Shown here piece by piece: positions 25,952 through 34,689 of a stretch of DNA of 64,000 nt. Source of the stretch: Persebacter sp965221835 (lineage in GTDB: Bacteria > Pseudomonadota > Gammaproteobacteria > Tethybacterales > Persebacteraceae); assembly GCA_965221835.1 (NCBI GenBank), contig OZ244916.1, positions 124,001 to 188,000 of the forward strand, written 5' to 3'. A program made the translations under genes and the position numbers. Positions within the stretch are counted from its first letter, which is position 1; each line of letters begins with the position of its first letter. Below the pieces are notes generated by a model. That model did not search any database. It was not told the DNA's origin and was given only the letters and a program-made list of their open reading frames with translations.

Positions 25952-27366
25952 GTATTTGATGCGCTGCGGACGCAGTTGCGTCCGGCGTTTTTCGCCTCGT
26001 ATAGCGCTTTGTCCGCTTCGTCAATGGTGTCGTTGATGGCGGATTCGGACGGATTTTTCGCATTTTGTATTGTCGCGACTCCGATGCTGATGGTAATGGG
26101 CAAAGTAATGTCGTCATCTTTATATGGCGCATCCGCTACCGTTTCGCGTATTTTTTCGGCGACAACGATGCTGTTGATGAGAGGGGAATCGTTCAACAAA
26201 ATCACAAACTCTTCGCCGCCGAATCGCGCACACACATCGCTTTCGCGAAAAGCGTTGCGCAACAATTCGGCAATATGTTTGAGCGCCTTGTCGCCGACCA
26301 AATGCCCGTGCGTGTCGTTGATGGATTTGAAATGATCCACATCGCAGATAAGAATGGAAACCGGATGCCCGGCGCGGGCGGCGACTTGCAATTGCTGTCT
26401 CGCCATCTGGAAAAAATAATGACGGTTGTACAATCCGGTCAATTCATCGGTAAAACTGACCATTTCCAAATCTTGATAACTGCGATCCATCTGTTCTTTC
26501 ATGGAATAAAACTGCCGCATTAAATCGCCGAATTCATCGGAATAAAAAATCCGCCGTTTTAGTACTTCGCCGCGGCGGATTCCGCGGATGTTGTTCAGCA
26601 AATGGTGCATCGGTGCCAGCACTTTTTGGCGCATAAACATCAGCATCAGCGATGCGACAGCGAGAAACGCGGCGAGCAAAATTGCGAAAAGGGAAAAAAT
26701 TCCGCCGATATAGTTCTCAATTTCATCGGTGCGCGTTTCATAACGCCGGTCCAGCGAATCCAGCAGTTTGTCCAGCGGCAACATCACATCGCTTTTGCGC
26801 GATTGATAGTCGTCCGAAAATAACATTTCGCGCGCGGCGGCTTGCCGGTCGCCATAATCGCCGCGGGCGGCGGCGTCAATAAATTGTTTTTCCAACTCCG
26901 CCAGCCGGTCGGATTGCGCCAAACTTTCTTCCAGAAACGCCTGTTCGTCCGGCAACAACGGCAATCGCGCCAGCCGTTCGGAAAGGGATTGCGCCGCACC
27001 GGGCGGATGTCGCCGCGCGCGAATGTCGGGAGAGAGATCCCAATAAATATGTTCGTACCGTTGCGGGCGGGGCGATTCGCCGCGGCGGATAGCGAGCACT
27101 TCGCGATAGTTGTTTATATGAATTTCCTCGCCGGAAACGGCATACAATCGCACCAGCCGCGTTAGATGGTCGGAACTTTTGCGCAATTCGCCGGTAATCG
27201 CTTGCACTTCGGATTTTTGCCGCGCCACCGCTGCCAAATCGTTGTAGGCGGAAAATAATCCGTAAGTCAGCGCGCAAATCAGCAACGCCAACGCCAGCAT
27301 TGCCGCGCCGACAACCGGAATAAACGCGCCGATGCGAATTTTGGAAAACAACCAGTCCGATACCAT
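25948..27366 (-). CDS. Membrane-bound diguanylate cyclase (GGDEF)
   Basis: 472 residues. N-terminal helix (~11-35), a periplasmic helical sensor region (~36-215), a second helix (~218-245), an HAMP-like linker, then a GGDEF domain from ~300. The active site reads GGEEF with DVDHFKSINDTHGH upstream, and an RxxD inhibitory site (RESD) lies five residues before it, so it should make c-di-GMP and be product-inhibited. First gene of the 13-gene minus-strand run; sharing a transcript with ispH and rpsA is unusual. The signal is unknown. Confidence 0.9.
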   Translation of the reverse strand: MVSDWLFSKIRIGAFIPVVGAAMLALALLICALTYGLFSAYNDLAAVARQKSEVQAITGELRKSSDHLTRLVRLYAVSGEEIHINNYREVLAIRRGESPRPQRYEHIYWDLSPDIRARRHPPGAAQSLSERLARLPLLPDEQAFLEESLAQSDRLAELEKQFIDAAARGDYGDRQAAAREMLFSDDYQSRKSDVMLPLDKLLDSLDRRYETRTDEIENYIGGIFSLFAILLAAFLAVASLMLMFMRQKVLAPMHHLLNNIRGIRRGEVLKRRIFYSDEFGDLMRQFYSMKEQMDRSYQDLEMVSFTDELTGLYNRHYFFQMARQQLQVAARAGHPVSILICDVDHFKSINDTHGHLVGDKALKHIAELLRNAFRESDVCARFGGEEFVILLNDSPLINSIVVAEKIRETVADAPYKDDDITLPITISIGVATIQNAKNPSESAINDTIDEADKALYEAKNAGRNCVRSASNT

Positions 27367-27372
27367 TTCCCT

Positions 27373-27378
27373 ATTTTA
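27373..27378 (-). promoter_or_regulatory. Possible -10 box of the long minus-strand operon
   Basis: TAAAAT on the minus strand (27378-27373) is six bases from the ATG at 27366, inside a direct repeat of CTGTATTAAA. It has the same short spacing as the leaderless candidates. AGGGAA lies too close to the ATG to be a normal ribosome site. Confidence 0.4.
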
Positions 27379-27497
27379 ATACAGATTTAATACAGATTGA
27401 TTTTAATTCGGACGGCGCGCGCGTGTCGGCGGCGGCGGAGTCGCAAAAAAAATTCGCCGCGCGGATTTATACGAGTCATTTGCGTGTGTTTTGCGTG

Positions 27498-27512
27498 TGT
27501 TATAATATAACA
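27498..27512. promoter_or_regulatory. Zur operator overlapping the zur -10 box and start
   Basis: TGTTATAATATAACA is a 15-bp palindrome around a single central base and matches the E. coli Zur consensus core. It contains the TATAAT -10 box (27501-27506) and ends at the zur ATG (27513). Bound Zur would block zur-znuCB transcription, so autoregulation is likely. The same sequence lies before znuA. Confidence 0.88.
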
Positions 27513-27968
27513 ATGCGATTTGCCGTTTGCGACCGCCCCCGATATTCCGCCGCGCGGATGGTGCGGCGCGCCGAATCGTTGTGTCGCCGCCGCGCTTTGC
27601 GGTTGACCGAATGGCGGCGGCGGGTGTTGGAAATCGTTTGCCGGAGCGGTCGTCCGCCGACCGCCTACAATGTTTTGCACAAACTCGGCGACAATGTACA
27701 TCCGCCTATCGCCTATCGGGCGTTGGATTTTTTGGAAGAAAACGGTTTTTTGCACAAACTCAAAAGCCGCGGCGTGTATACCGTTTGCGGACATCCCGAT
27801 TGCGCGCATTCCTGTTATTTTCTCGTCTGCACAGTGTGCGGAAAATGCACCGAGTTTTGCGGGCGGCGGTTGGATATGGCGGTTTCTGCCGCCGTCAAAG
27901 CGCGCGATTTTACGATGCGAAAAACGTTTTTGGAAATAGAAGGCGTTTGCGCACAATGCCGCAAATGA
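27513..27968 (+). CDS. zur: Zinc uptake regulator Zur (Fur family)
   Basis: 151 residues. Fur fold: winged helix with LTEWRRRVLEIV, YNVLHKLGD, HPPIAYRALDFLEENGFLHKL (~60-80), then the dimerisation domain with the metal-site pattern HPDCAHSCYFLVC and structural zinc cysteines CTVCGKC and CAQC near the end. The zinc role is set by the fusion into an operon with znuCB and by Zur boxes, not by sequence alone. The ATG at 27513 follows a -10 box by six bases, so the mRNA may be leaderless; upstream in-frame codons would lie before the promoter. Confidence 0.92.
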   Translation: MRFAVCDRPRYSAARMVRRAESLCRRRALRLTEWRRRVLEIVCRSGRPPTAYNVLHKLGDNVHPPIAYRALDFLEENGFLHKLKSRGVYTVCGHPDCAHSCYFLVCTVCGKCTEFCGRRLDMAVSAAVKARDFTMRKTFLEIEGVCAQCRK

Positions 27969-28681
27969 ATTCCGTTCTTGTTGCCGCGGAAAATGTTTTT
28001 GTGCGGCGCGGCGGCATAGATATTTTGCGCGACATTTCTCTGCGCGTGGAACGCGGTGATTTTGTCACCGTCGTAGGTCCGAACGGTGCGGGCAAAACGA
28101 CTTTATTAAAATGTCTCGCCGGTTTGCTGCCGCCCGATTCGGGAAACATTTTTCGCGCGCGCAATCTTTCGGTCGGCTATGTGCCGCAGCGGATATACGC
28201 CGAAGATGCGATGCCGATTTCGGCGCGGGCATTTTTGGCTTTGCGGCGCAAAACCGCCGCCGCCGATATGGAAGATATTGCCGCTGAAACCGGCGTATCT
28301 GCTTTGCTGGATCGCCCCTTGCATTCGCTTTCCGGCGGACAATGGCAACGCGTTTTGACGGCGCGCGCGTTGTTGGGCGCCCCCGATTTGCTGGTGCTGG
28401 ACGAACCGACGCAAAACATGGATGTCGGCGGACAACTGGCGTTTTACGATTTGCTTTCGCGATTGCATCGGCGGCGGCGGGTGACGGTTTTGTTGGTGTC
28501 GCACAATTTGCATTTGGTTGCCGCCGCAACTCGCCGGGTGGTGTGTTTGTATCATCATATTTGTTGTCAAGGCGCCCCGCAAGCGGTCGCGCGCGACCCC
28601 GAATTTATCTCCCTTCTCGGCGGCGACATTGCGCGCATGACGGCGGTATATCAACATTCGCACGTCGGCGATTCGTCTTAA
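27965..28681 (+). CDS. znuC: Zinc ABC transporter, ATP-binding protein
   Basis: 238 residues. Walker A GPNGAGKTT (38-46), signature LSGGQWQR, Walker B LLVLDEPTQNMD, and the H-loop in VSHNLHLV. LSGGQWQRV and DEPTQ(N)(M)D(V)xGQ are typical of ZnuC. Powers zinc import through ZnuB. The ATG at 27965 overlaps the zur stop (ATGA). Confidence 0.94.
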   Translation: MNSVLVAAENVFVRRGGIDILRDISLRVERGDFVTVVGPNGAGKTTLLKCLAGLLPPDSGNIFRARNLSVGYVPQRIYAEDAMPISARAFLALRRKTAAADMEDIAAETGVSALLDRPLHSLSGGQWQRVLTARALLGAPDLLVLDEPTQNMDVGGQLAFYDLLSRLHRRRRVTVLLVSHNLHLVAAATRRVVCLYHHICCQGAPQAVARDPEFISLLGGDIARMTAVYQHSHVGDSS

Positions 28682-28685
28682 ATTG

Positions 28686-29477
28686 ATGGGCGAAATAGAA
28701 CCATTTATTTTGCGCGCATTGTTGGCGGGGGCGGGGGTGGCGGCAACCGCCGGCGTGTTGGGATGTTTTATTGTCTGGCGGCGGATGGCGTATTTCGGCG
28801 ATTCGGTGGCGCATTGTGCGTTGTTCGGTGCGGCGGGCGGAATTTTAATTGGCGCACCGGTGTCGGCGGGAATGATCGCGGCGTGCGTTTCGCTGGCGGC
28901 GTTGCTGGCGTTTTTGCGACACAAACGTTACGCCGAAATGGATGTTTTGCTTGGAATTTTCGCGCATTCCGCCCTCGCAATCGGCGTGCTGGCGATTGCC
29001 GCCGCAGGAAAAAATCTGGATTTGCATTCCTATCTTTTGGGAGATATTTTGTTTGTCAACGATTCCGAAATTTTTCTTGTCGGCGTGTGCGCGTTTCTTT
29101 CGCTTGCGTTTGTGGCGGCGAATTGGCGCGCGTTAATTTTGATGACGATTAACGAAGATCTTGCGGCATCGGAAGGAATTCGTCCGTTGCGCGTTAATAT
29201 GCCGCTGATGATGTTGGCGGCATTGACGGCGGCGGCGTCTGTGCGCGTTATGGGCGTATTATTGACCGCATCGTTGCTGATTATTCCGGCGGCAACGGCG
29301 CGCCGTTTTGCGTCTTCGCCGGGCGGTACAGCGGTTGCCGCCGCCGCTTTCGGCGTTTGCGCGGTATTTGTCGGAATCACATTTTCCTTGCATTTTGATG
29401 CGCCTGCCGGTCCCGCCATTGTCGCCGCTTCCGCCGCAATTTTCGCCGCCTCTCTTCCATTATCAAACCGCCGTTAG
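28686..29477 (+). CDS. znuB: Zinc ABC transporter, permease
   Basis: 263 residues, seven or eight membrane helices, ABC-3 family. GCFIVWRRMAYFGDSVAHCA near the N-terminus and NEDLAASEGIRP in the middle (the ATPase-docking loop) are diagnostic of ZnuB. I start at the ATG at 28686, two bases past the znuC stop region; a TTG one codon earlier is possible. The solute-binding partner znuA is encoded on the opposite strand 540 bp away. Confidence 0.94.
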   Translation: MGEIEPFILRALLAGAGVAATAGVLGCFIVWRRMAYFGDSVAHCALFGAAGGILIGAPVSAGMIAACVSLAALLAFLRHKRYAEMDVLLGIFAHSALAIGVLAIAAAGKNLDLHSYLLGDILFVNDSEIFLVGVCAFLSLAFVAANWRALILMTINEDLAASEGIRPLRVNMPLMMLAALTAAASVRVMGVLLTASLLIIPAATARRFASSPGGTAVAAAAFGVCAVFVGITFSLHFDAPAGPAIVAASAAIFAASLPLSNRR

Positions 29478-29489
29478 TTTTTTTGCGAA

Positions 29490-30015
29490 ACGAAAATTAG
29501 TTATTAACAAAAATTAATTATTAACGGAAGAACGGAGAAAATTCGGATTTTCATCGGAACAGAAATTAATTATTAACAAAAAATTAATTATTAACGAAAT
29601 TAATTATTAACGAAAGAACGGCAAAGATTCCGATTTTCATCGGAACAGAAATTAATTATTAACGGAAATTAATTAATTAACAGAAATTAGTTATTAAAAT
29701 GCGCGGCGTTTATGCGGAAGCGGCGCGCTGTATTTTGCGGCGGGCGGGCAAAACCGCCGTTGGTTTTTTTGCGGAACTGCGAAAATCCCGGTTTTATCGG
29801 AACGGAAATTGGTTATTAACGGAAATTAATTATTAACGAAAAATTAATTATTAACGAAATTAATTATTAACGGAAGAACGGAGAAAATCCCGGTTTTTAT
29901 CGGAACGGAAATTGGTTATTAATGGAAATTAATTATTAACAAAAAAATTAATTATTAACGAAAATTAGTTATTAAAATGCGCGGCGTTTTGCGTATTCGC
30001 CGGGCGGGCGAAAAA
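29490..30015. repeat. AT-rich array of TTAATTATTAAC repeats between convergent znuB and znuA
   Basis: At least ten copies of TTAATTATTAAC and several variants (TTAGTTATTAAC, TTGGTTATTAAC) fill the gap. They form two larger blocks (29490-29700 and 29810-29985), each ending TTAGTTATTAAAATGCGCGGCGTTT (parts: TTAGTTATTAAA, ATGCGCGGCGTTT), with a GC-rich spacer between. Hairpins TTCCGATTTTCATCGGAA (29628) link this array to the other repeat families. No gene is seen, and the array lies between two gene ends. Confidence 0.9.
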
Positions 30016-30017
30016 AA

Positions 30018-31076
30018 TTAAGATGGCGATAGGCAGTCGGATAAGGCGCGTGCCATTTGCGTCATTAAATCAAAATATAAATCCGCGCCGGGTTGCAAAT
30101 TCGCGCCCAGCGGATCTAACTCGCCGGTTTTAATATTCAAGTTTTCCGTTGCCGCCGTTAGTTGTCGTGCGGGAAGTTGCGGTTCGCCGAAGATGCATAC
30201 CGCGCCGCTTTCGGCGATTGTCCGGCGTGTTTCGCGCAGTCGTTTTGCGGAAAGCGATTCGGCATGACCGCCGTGCAGTGCGCCGACAAACGACAATTCG
30301 TATCGGCGAACGAAATATCCGTAAGCGTCGTGCATCGTCATAAACGGACGGTCGCGCAATGGCGTCAGTATTTTTTGCAGATGCGCGTCCAAATCCGACA
30401 GTCGCTTTTCCAAATTTCGCAAGTTTTCGGCGTATTCCGCGGCGCGCGGCGGATTGATTTCGGCGAGTTTTTTCGCCATTTGTCGCGCCGCATCGCGCGT
30501 TAAATCCGCATCCAGCCAAATATGAAAATCCAACTCGCCGTGATGGTCGCCGTGTTCGGAATCGTGTTCATCAGAATGATTTTCGTGTTCGTCATGTTCC
30601 GAATGCCCGTGTTCGGAATCGTGTTCATCAGAATGATTTTCGTGTTCGTCGTGTTCCGAATGATGTTCGTTGTATTTTGCAATGCGGAGATGGTTGGCGA
30701 GGCGGATGCGTGCATTTTCGGGCGTGGTGCGCAGCGGGCGTTTGATAAAACGCTCAAATGATTCGTCAAGATAAAAAACCGCGTCCGCATTTTGCAACAA
30801 TCGCGCCCGTGACGGCGATAATCTGGCGTGATGGGGAGAACCGTCCGGGTCGACAAGCAAATGCACCGCACCGGTTTCGCCGACAATATTTTGCAATATT
30901 GAATGCAAAGGCGCGATTGTTGCAACTGCGGAAACTTCCGCCGCCGCCGAATGTATCGCAAAAACCGCCGCCGCTGTTCCAATAATAAAACGGCGTACGC
31001 GTTTCGGGGCGGAGTTTTTTCCGCCGTTTTTTTCGCCGCCCGTTCGTCCGATTTTGTTTTTCATTTTGTTTTTCAT
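30018..31076 (-). CDS. znuA: Zinc-binding periplasmic protein ZnuA
   Basis: 352 residues. Signal peptide ~1-46, then a cluster A-1 zinc receptor: ATIAPLHSILQNIVG, the ligand histidine in DGSPHHARLSPSRARLL, FHIWLDADLTRDAARQMA, MTMHDAYGYFVRRYEL and CIFGEPQLPARQ. Residues ~133-177 form a histidine/acidic loop with a perfect 19-residue duplication, HSEHDEHENHSDEHDSEHG. Such loops are known in ZnuA and help gather zinc. The ATG at 31076 sits two bases from a Zur operator; an alternative ATG is four codons on. Confidence 0.94.
   Translation of the reverse strand: MKNKMKNKIGRTGGEKNGGKNSAPKRVRRFIIGTAAAVFAIHSAAAEVSAVATIAPLHSILQNIVGETGAVHLLVDPDGSPHHARLSPSRARLLQNADAVFYLDESFERFIKRPLRTTPENARIRLANHLRIAKYNEHHSEHDEHENHSDEHDSEHGHSEHDEHENHSDEHDSEHGDHHGELDFHIWLDADLTRDAARQMAKKLAEINPPRAAEYAENLRNLEKRLSDLDAHLQKILTPLRDRPFMTMHDAYGYFVRRYELSFVGALHGGHAESLSAKRLRETRRTIAESGAVCIFGEPQLPARQLTAATENLNIKTGELDPLGANLQPGADLYFDLMTQMARALSDCLSPS
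30550..30663. repeat. 57-bp tandem duplication inside znuA
   Basis: CCGTGTTCGGAATCGTGTTC occurs at about 30550 and 30607. The two 57-bp units encode the duplicated histidine-rich segment of ZnuA. The few differences and exact frame-keeping length suggest slippage or unequal exchange. Confidence 0.9.
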
Positions 31077-31078
31077 AT

Positions 31079-31093
31079 TGTTATATTATAACA
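31079..31093. promoter_or_regulatory. Zur operator at the znuA promoter
   Basis: On the minus strand TGTTATAATATAACA, identical to the operator before zur, ends two bases from the znuA ATG. It includes a TATAAT -10 box about eight bases upstream of the ATG. A further half-like site, GTTATAATAAAATATG, follows upstream. Confidence 0.88.
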
Positions 31094-31335
31094 TCATATT
31101 TTATTATAACAATTTCCCGCCTATTGTTCGGCGAATTTTTTCGCTGGTTGCAGGCAACGGATTTTCAGCATCCGCCGAAATCTATTCCGCAAAACTGCCG
31201 GAAAATGACGGCGCCGGGATTTTCGGGTCGCTAAAATCATCAAAATCAGCCAAAAACAAATGTAAAAGCGACTTAATTTGCCGCTAAATTTATGGGTTTG
31301 GTATAAAAGTGGTAATTTGTGGTAAAATCGGGCAC
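31094..31335. other. Divergent znuA/mraZ intergenic region
   Basis: No gene. It carries the mraZ promoter: GTGGTAATTT, GTGGTAAAAT and CGGGCACATG in a row from 31309, that is TGG/GGG triplets every 10 bp, which is the layout of MraZ operators. TAAAAT (31323-31328) would be the -10 box, seven bases before the ATG. Confidence 0.55.
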
Positions 31336-31785
31336 ATGGGCAATAAGTTGACAGGGGCGGGAAAAGTGCGTTTGGACGACCGCGGCAGGGTTGCCGTGCC
31401 GAAACAATTCCGCGATGTATTGCGCGCGCCTTCGGTGATAACGGGGCATCCGCACGGGTGTCTGGCGATTTATACGATGCCGCGTTTCAATGAAATAAAA
31501 ACGAAGTTGGAGACGTTGCGAAATGCCGCCGGTTATTTTGATTCGCTTTTGGAAGAAATGGTTATTGGTGCGGCGGAGCAATTGCAGTTGGATTCCGCCG
31601 ACCGCTTTTTGATTGGCGGCTATTTGCGCGATACGGCGGGCATCCGCCGCGATGCTTTGATATTTTGCCTTTCCGATTCCGTCCGCGTTTGGGGCGAAGA
31701 AAGATGGAAACAGCGGCGGGAGTTGCTCAATGCGCGATTGCAAGACAAAGATTTGTCGCCGGTTTGGAAGGATGTGCAGTTATGA
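31336..31785 (+). CDS. mraZ: Transcriptional regulator MraZ
   Basis: 149 residues. AbrB-like double domain: KVRLDDRGRVAVPKQFRD in the first half and QLDSADRFLIGGYLRDTAGI in the second, each with the DxxGR/DxxxR loop. MraZ forms rings and represses its own dcw operon in E. coli. The ATG at 31336 is used because upstream in-frame codons run into the promoter; ten-base-spaced TGG repeats there fit autoregulation. Overlaps rsmH (ATGA). Confidence 0.93.
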   Translation: MGNKLTGAGKVRLDDRGRVAVPKQFRDVLRAPSVITGHPHGCLAIYTMPRFNEIKTKLETLRNAAGYFDSLLEEMVIGAAEQLQLDSADRFLIGGYLRDTAGIRRDALIFCLSDSVRVWGEERWKQRRELLNARLQDKDLSPVWKDVQL

Positions 31786-32663
31786 CGCACACCGCCGTAC
31801 TTGCCGCCCCCGCCGTGGAAGCACTTCTGGCGGGCGGCGGCGAACGCTATATTGATGCGACTTTTGGCGGCGGCGGACACAGCCGTCTGATTTTGCGAAA
31901 TATGCCGCCTGCGGCGCGATTGTTGGCGATGGATTGCGATGAGTTTGCGGCGGCACGGGCGGCGGAAATTGACGACAACCGGTTTTGTTTTTTGCGCGAA
32001 AACTTTTCTAAAATTGCCGCCGCCGCCGGGGAAGTTGAAATGCCGGAAGTTTCCGGCGTATTGTTTGATTTGGGCGTTTCTTCAATGCAATTGGACACCG
32101 CCGTCCGCGGAATGTCGCTGATGCGAGAAGGACCGCTGGATATGCGAATGGATAGGCGCGGCGGGATGACCGCAAAAACGATTTTGGAAAAATACGCCGA
32201 ACGAGATTTGGCGGATATTTTGTGGCGGTACGGCGAAGAACCGGAATCGCGGCGAATCGCCCGCGTGTTGCACAAACGGCGTTATGAAGTTGCAGATACC
32301 GCTGCGTTGGCGAAACTTGTTGCCGAAACAAAACGGGCGCGCCCGCTAAAACGGCATCCAGCGACTTTGGTTTTTCAGGCATTGCGAATCGCCGTCAATG
32401 GCGAACTGGATAATTTACGGCGCGGGTTGGCGGCGGCGCGCGATATTCTCGCACACGGCGGGCGGCTGGTGGTTATCGCGTTTCATTCTTTGGAAGACCG
32501 CATTGTCAAAAGAACATTAATGCCCCCGGCGTTTCCCGGAATCGGCAGAATTGGCGGAGGAATGCGTCCGCTTGGCAAAACTTCGCCGTCCGCCGAAGAA
32601 ACGCAACTGAATCCGCGCGCCCGCAGTGCCCGCATGCGCGTGTTTGTCAAGGAGGCGGCGTGA
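31782..32663 (+). CDS. rsmH: 16S rRNA (cytosine1402-N4)-methyltransferase RsmH
   Basis: 293 residues. Methylates C1402 of 16S rRNA with SAM. Family motifs: HTAVLAAPAVEALL, YIDATFGGGGHSRLIL (SAM site), LFDLGVSSMQLDTAVRGMS, GPLDMRMD, RPLKRHPATLVFQALRIAVN and AFHSLEDRIVKR. Second gene of the dcw cluster, between mraZ and ftsL as usual. Confidence 0.96.
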   Translation: MTHTAVLAAPAVEALLAGGGERYIDATFGGGGHSRLILRNMPPAARLLAMDCDEFAAARAAEIDDNRFCFLRENFSKIAAAAGEVEMPEVSGVLFDLGVSSMQLDTAVRGMSLMREGPLDMRMDRRGGMTAKTILEKYAERDLADILWRYGEEPESRRIARVLHKRRYEVADTAALAKLVAETKRARPLKRHPATLVFQALRIAVNGELDNLRRGLAAARDILAHGGRLVVIAFHSLEDRIVKRTLMPPAFPGIGRIGGGMRPLGKTSPSAEETQLNPRARSARMRVFVKEAA

Positions 32664-32968
32664 TGCGAAATGCGGGTTTTGCGGCGCGGCGATTCCGCCC
32701 GTTATTGGCGTTGTTGCTGTCGGCATTTTGTTTTGCGTGGTCGTTGCAATATGTGATGGCGCAACGGCATCAGGTGCGCAAACTTACGCGCGCGATGGAC
32801 GGCATTCAAATTGAAAATCGCGCGTTGCATGACGAGTTGCGCAGTTTGTCGCTGGAATATTTGACATTGACCGATTATGAAACATTGCGCGCCGTAGCGA
32901 CCGAACTGGAAATGCGCGAACCCGAAATACGCGACGGTTCTTTGGTATTTGTCGGGGGCAAGTCATGA
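32663..32968 (+). CDS. ftsL: Cell division protein FtsL
   Basis: 101 residues, bitopic. A short cytoplasmic tail, one helix (~13-33), then a periplasmic coiled coil (~35-80) that pairs with FtsB. Recognised by size, topology and position between rsmH and ftsI. I use the ATG at 32663 because AAGGAGG ends eight bases before it; a GTG one codon earlier is too close. Confidence 0.88.
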   Translation: MRNAGFAARRFRPLLALLLSAFCFAWSLQYVMAQRHQVRKLTRAMDGIQIENRALHDELRSLSLEYLTLTDYETLRAVATELEMREPEIRDGSLVFVGGKS

Positions 32969-34689
32969 CGCCGCGTTATTTCAAACCGTCGCCGCCGCGT
33001 TTGTCGGCGGGGCGCAAAAGTTTGCTTTTTGTTTTTTTAATATTGATGTTCGCCGCATTGGTTGCCGGTGCGCCGTTGCGGATTTGGCATTTTTCTGCGG
33101 CGGCGGCGGAAGAGGCAAAGTTGCGTCACGGTTATCGGCGGCAGTTGTTCGCGCATCGCGGCGATATTGTGGATGCATTTGGCGTTTTGCTGGCGCAAAG
33201 TACGGATGTGTACGAAGTGCGCGCCGATATGCAATTGCTCGCCGGCAACGCGCAAAGGCGCGCGCAATTGCAAAAACTCCTCCCCGAAATGTCCGCGATT
33301 CTCGCCGTCTCCCCGGAAGTTTTGCGCAAAAAATTGTCGGGCAACGGACGCGCCGTGTTGTTGCACAAAAAACTGCCGCCCGCATCGGCATATCGTTTGC
33401 GCGAGTTGCGCGAAAAACACGGTTTATACGGATTGCGATTGGATTACAAAAGCGAACGCTATTATCCGCAACGCGAATATGCCGCCTCGGTGGTCGGCTA
33501 TACCGATTACCGCGACATCGGACAAATCGGCGTGGAATTTGCTCAACATGCGCGTTTGCAACCGGAACACGGCGAACGGCGAGGCATTCGCGAACGCACC
33601 GGCGCGCGGATTTACAGTACTTTGTCGCGTCCGCCGCGGGACGGAGGAAAAATCACATTATCCATCGATTCGCGTCTGCAATTTTACGCGTACGAAACTT
33701 TGCAAAACGCGGTTATGCGACACGATGCGCGCGCCGGGGCGGTTGCCGTGATGGAAGTAGAAAGCGGCGACATTCTCGCGTTGGCGAGTTATCCCGGATT
33801 CAATCCGAACAACATCCGCGCCGGCGCAAGCGAAAAAAATCGCACATTTTCGGATGCGATGGAACCCGGTTCTTTGGCGAAACCGTTCATCATCGCGCTC
33901 GCTTTGCGCGAGGGAGTTGTGCGTCCGGGCGAAATGTTTCCCGCCGACAAACCGCAACGAATCGGCGGCGTGTGGCTGGATGATAAACACATTGACGAAC
34001 CGGTATCGCTGCCGCAAGTGTTGCAAAAATCCAGCAATATCGGCGCTGCAATTCTCGCCGAACGAATAGAAAGAAAACCGATATGGGAAATGTATCGCCG
34101 TCTCGGTTTCGGCAAAAAAGTTTTGCAAATGCCCGGCGAATCGGCGGGCGTTTTGCGCGATTATGCCGTCTGGCGCGATTCCGAACTCATTACGCATTCG
34201 TACGGTTACGGATTTTCGGCGACGCTTTTGCAAATGTTGGCGAGTTATTCGGTTTTTGCCGCAGACGGAATGCGCGTGTCGCCGCGTTTAGAAAAAAGTC
34301 GCCTGCCGCCGTTTCGCGAACGGGTGTTGGATGCCGCTGTTGCGCGGCGAGTGCGGACAATGATGGAAGGAGTGGTGGACGAAGATGGCACGGCTTTCGC
34401 CGCGAAAGTGTATGGTTATCGCGTTGCCGGCAAAACCGGTACGGCGGTGAAAATTTCCGAAAATGGCGGTTATGGCGACGATTATCGCGCGTTTTTTATC
34501 GGCATCGCTCCGGCATCCCGACCGCGTCATATTGTGGCGGTGATGATTGACGAACCGAGACGCAACGGTACCGGCGGCGGTGCGGTTGCGGCACCGGTAT
34601 TTCGCGAAGTAATGCGGCGGGCGTTGCGATTGTATGCGGTTTCGCCCGATGCACCGATTGACGAAAAAGGCGCGCGTTCCGATGTTTGA
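32965..34689 (+). CDS. ftsI: Septal peptidoglycan transpeptidase FtsI (PBP3)
   Basis: 574 residues. Short tail, one membrane helix (~20-42), pedestal domain, and a class B transpeptidase domain with S303-L-A-K306 (acyl-enzyme serine), S356-S-N358 and K490-T-G492. It cross-links septal wall with FtsW as glycosyltransferase partner. Start overlaps the ftsL stop (ATGA); the end overlaps murE by 8 bp. Confidence 0.96.
   Translation: MTPRYFKPSPPRLSAGRKSLLFVFLILMFAALVAGAPLRIWHFSAAAAEEAKLRHGYRRQLFAHRGDIVDAFGVLLAQSTDVYEVRADMQLLAGNAQRRAQLQKLLPEMSAILAVSPEVLRKKLSGNGRAVLLHKKLPPASAYRLRELREKHGLYGLRLDYKSERYYPQREYAASVVGYTDYRDIGQIGVEFAQHARLQPEHGERRGIRERTGARIYSTLSRPPRDGGKITLSIDSRLQFYAYETLQNAVMRHDARAGAVAVMEVESGDILALASYPGFNPNNIRAGASEKNRTFSDAMEPGSLAKPFIIALALREGVVRPGEMFPADKPQRIGGVWLDDKHIDEPVSLPQVLQKSSNIGAAILAERIERKPIWEMYRRLGFGKKVLQMPGESAGVLRDYAVWRDSELITHSYGYGFSATLLQMLASYSVFAADGMRVSPRLEKSRLPPFRERVLDAAVARRVRTMMEGVVDEDGTAFAAKVYGYRVAGKTGTAVKISENGGYGDDYRAFFIGIAPASRPRHIVAVMIDEPRRNGTGGGAVAAPVFREVMRRALRLYAVSPDAPIDEKGARSDV

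Noticed and set aside
32965..34689. FtsI lacking its serine motif (SLAK instead of the common STVK/STMK)
   Set aside because: The motif is SxxK, and S303 and K306 are both present; variation at x positions is normal.
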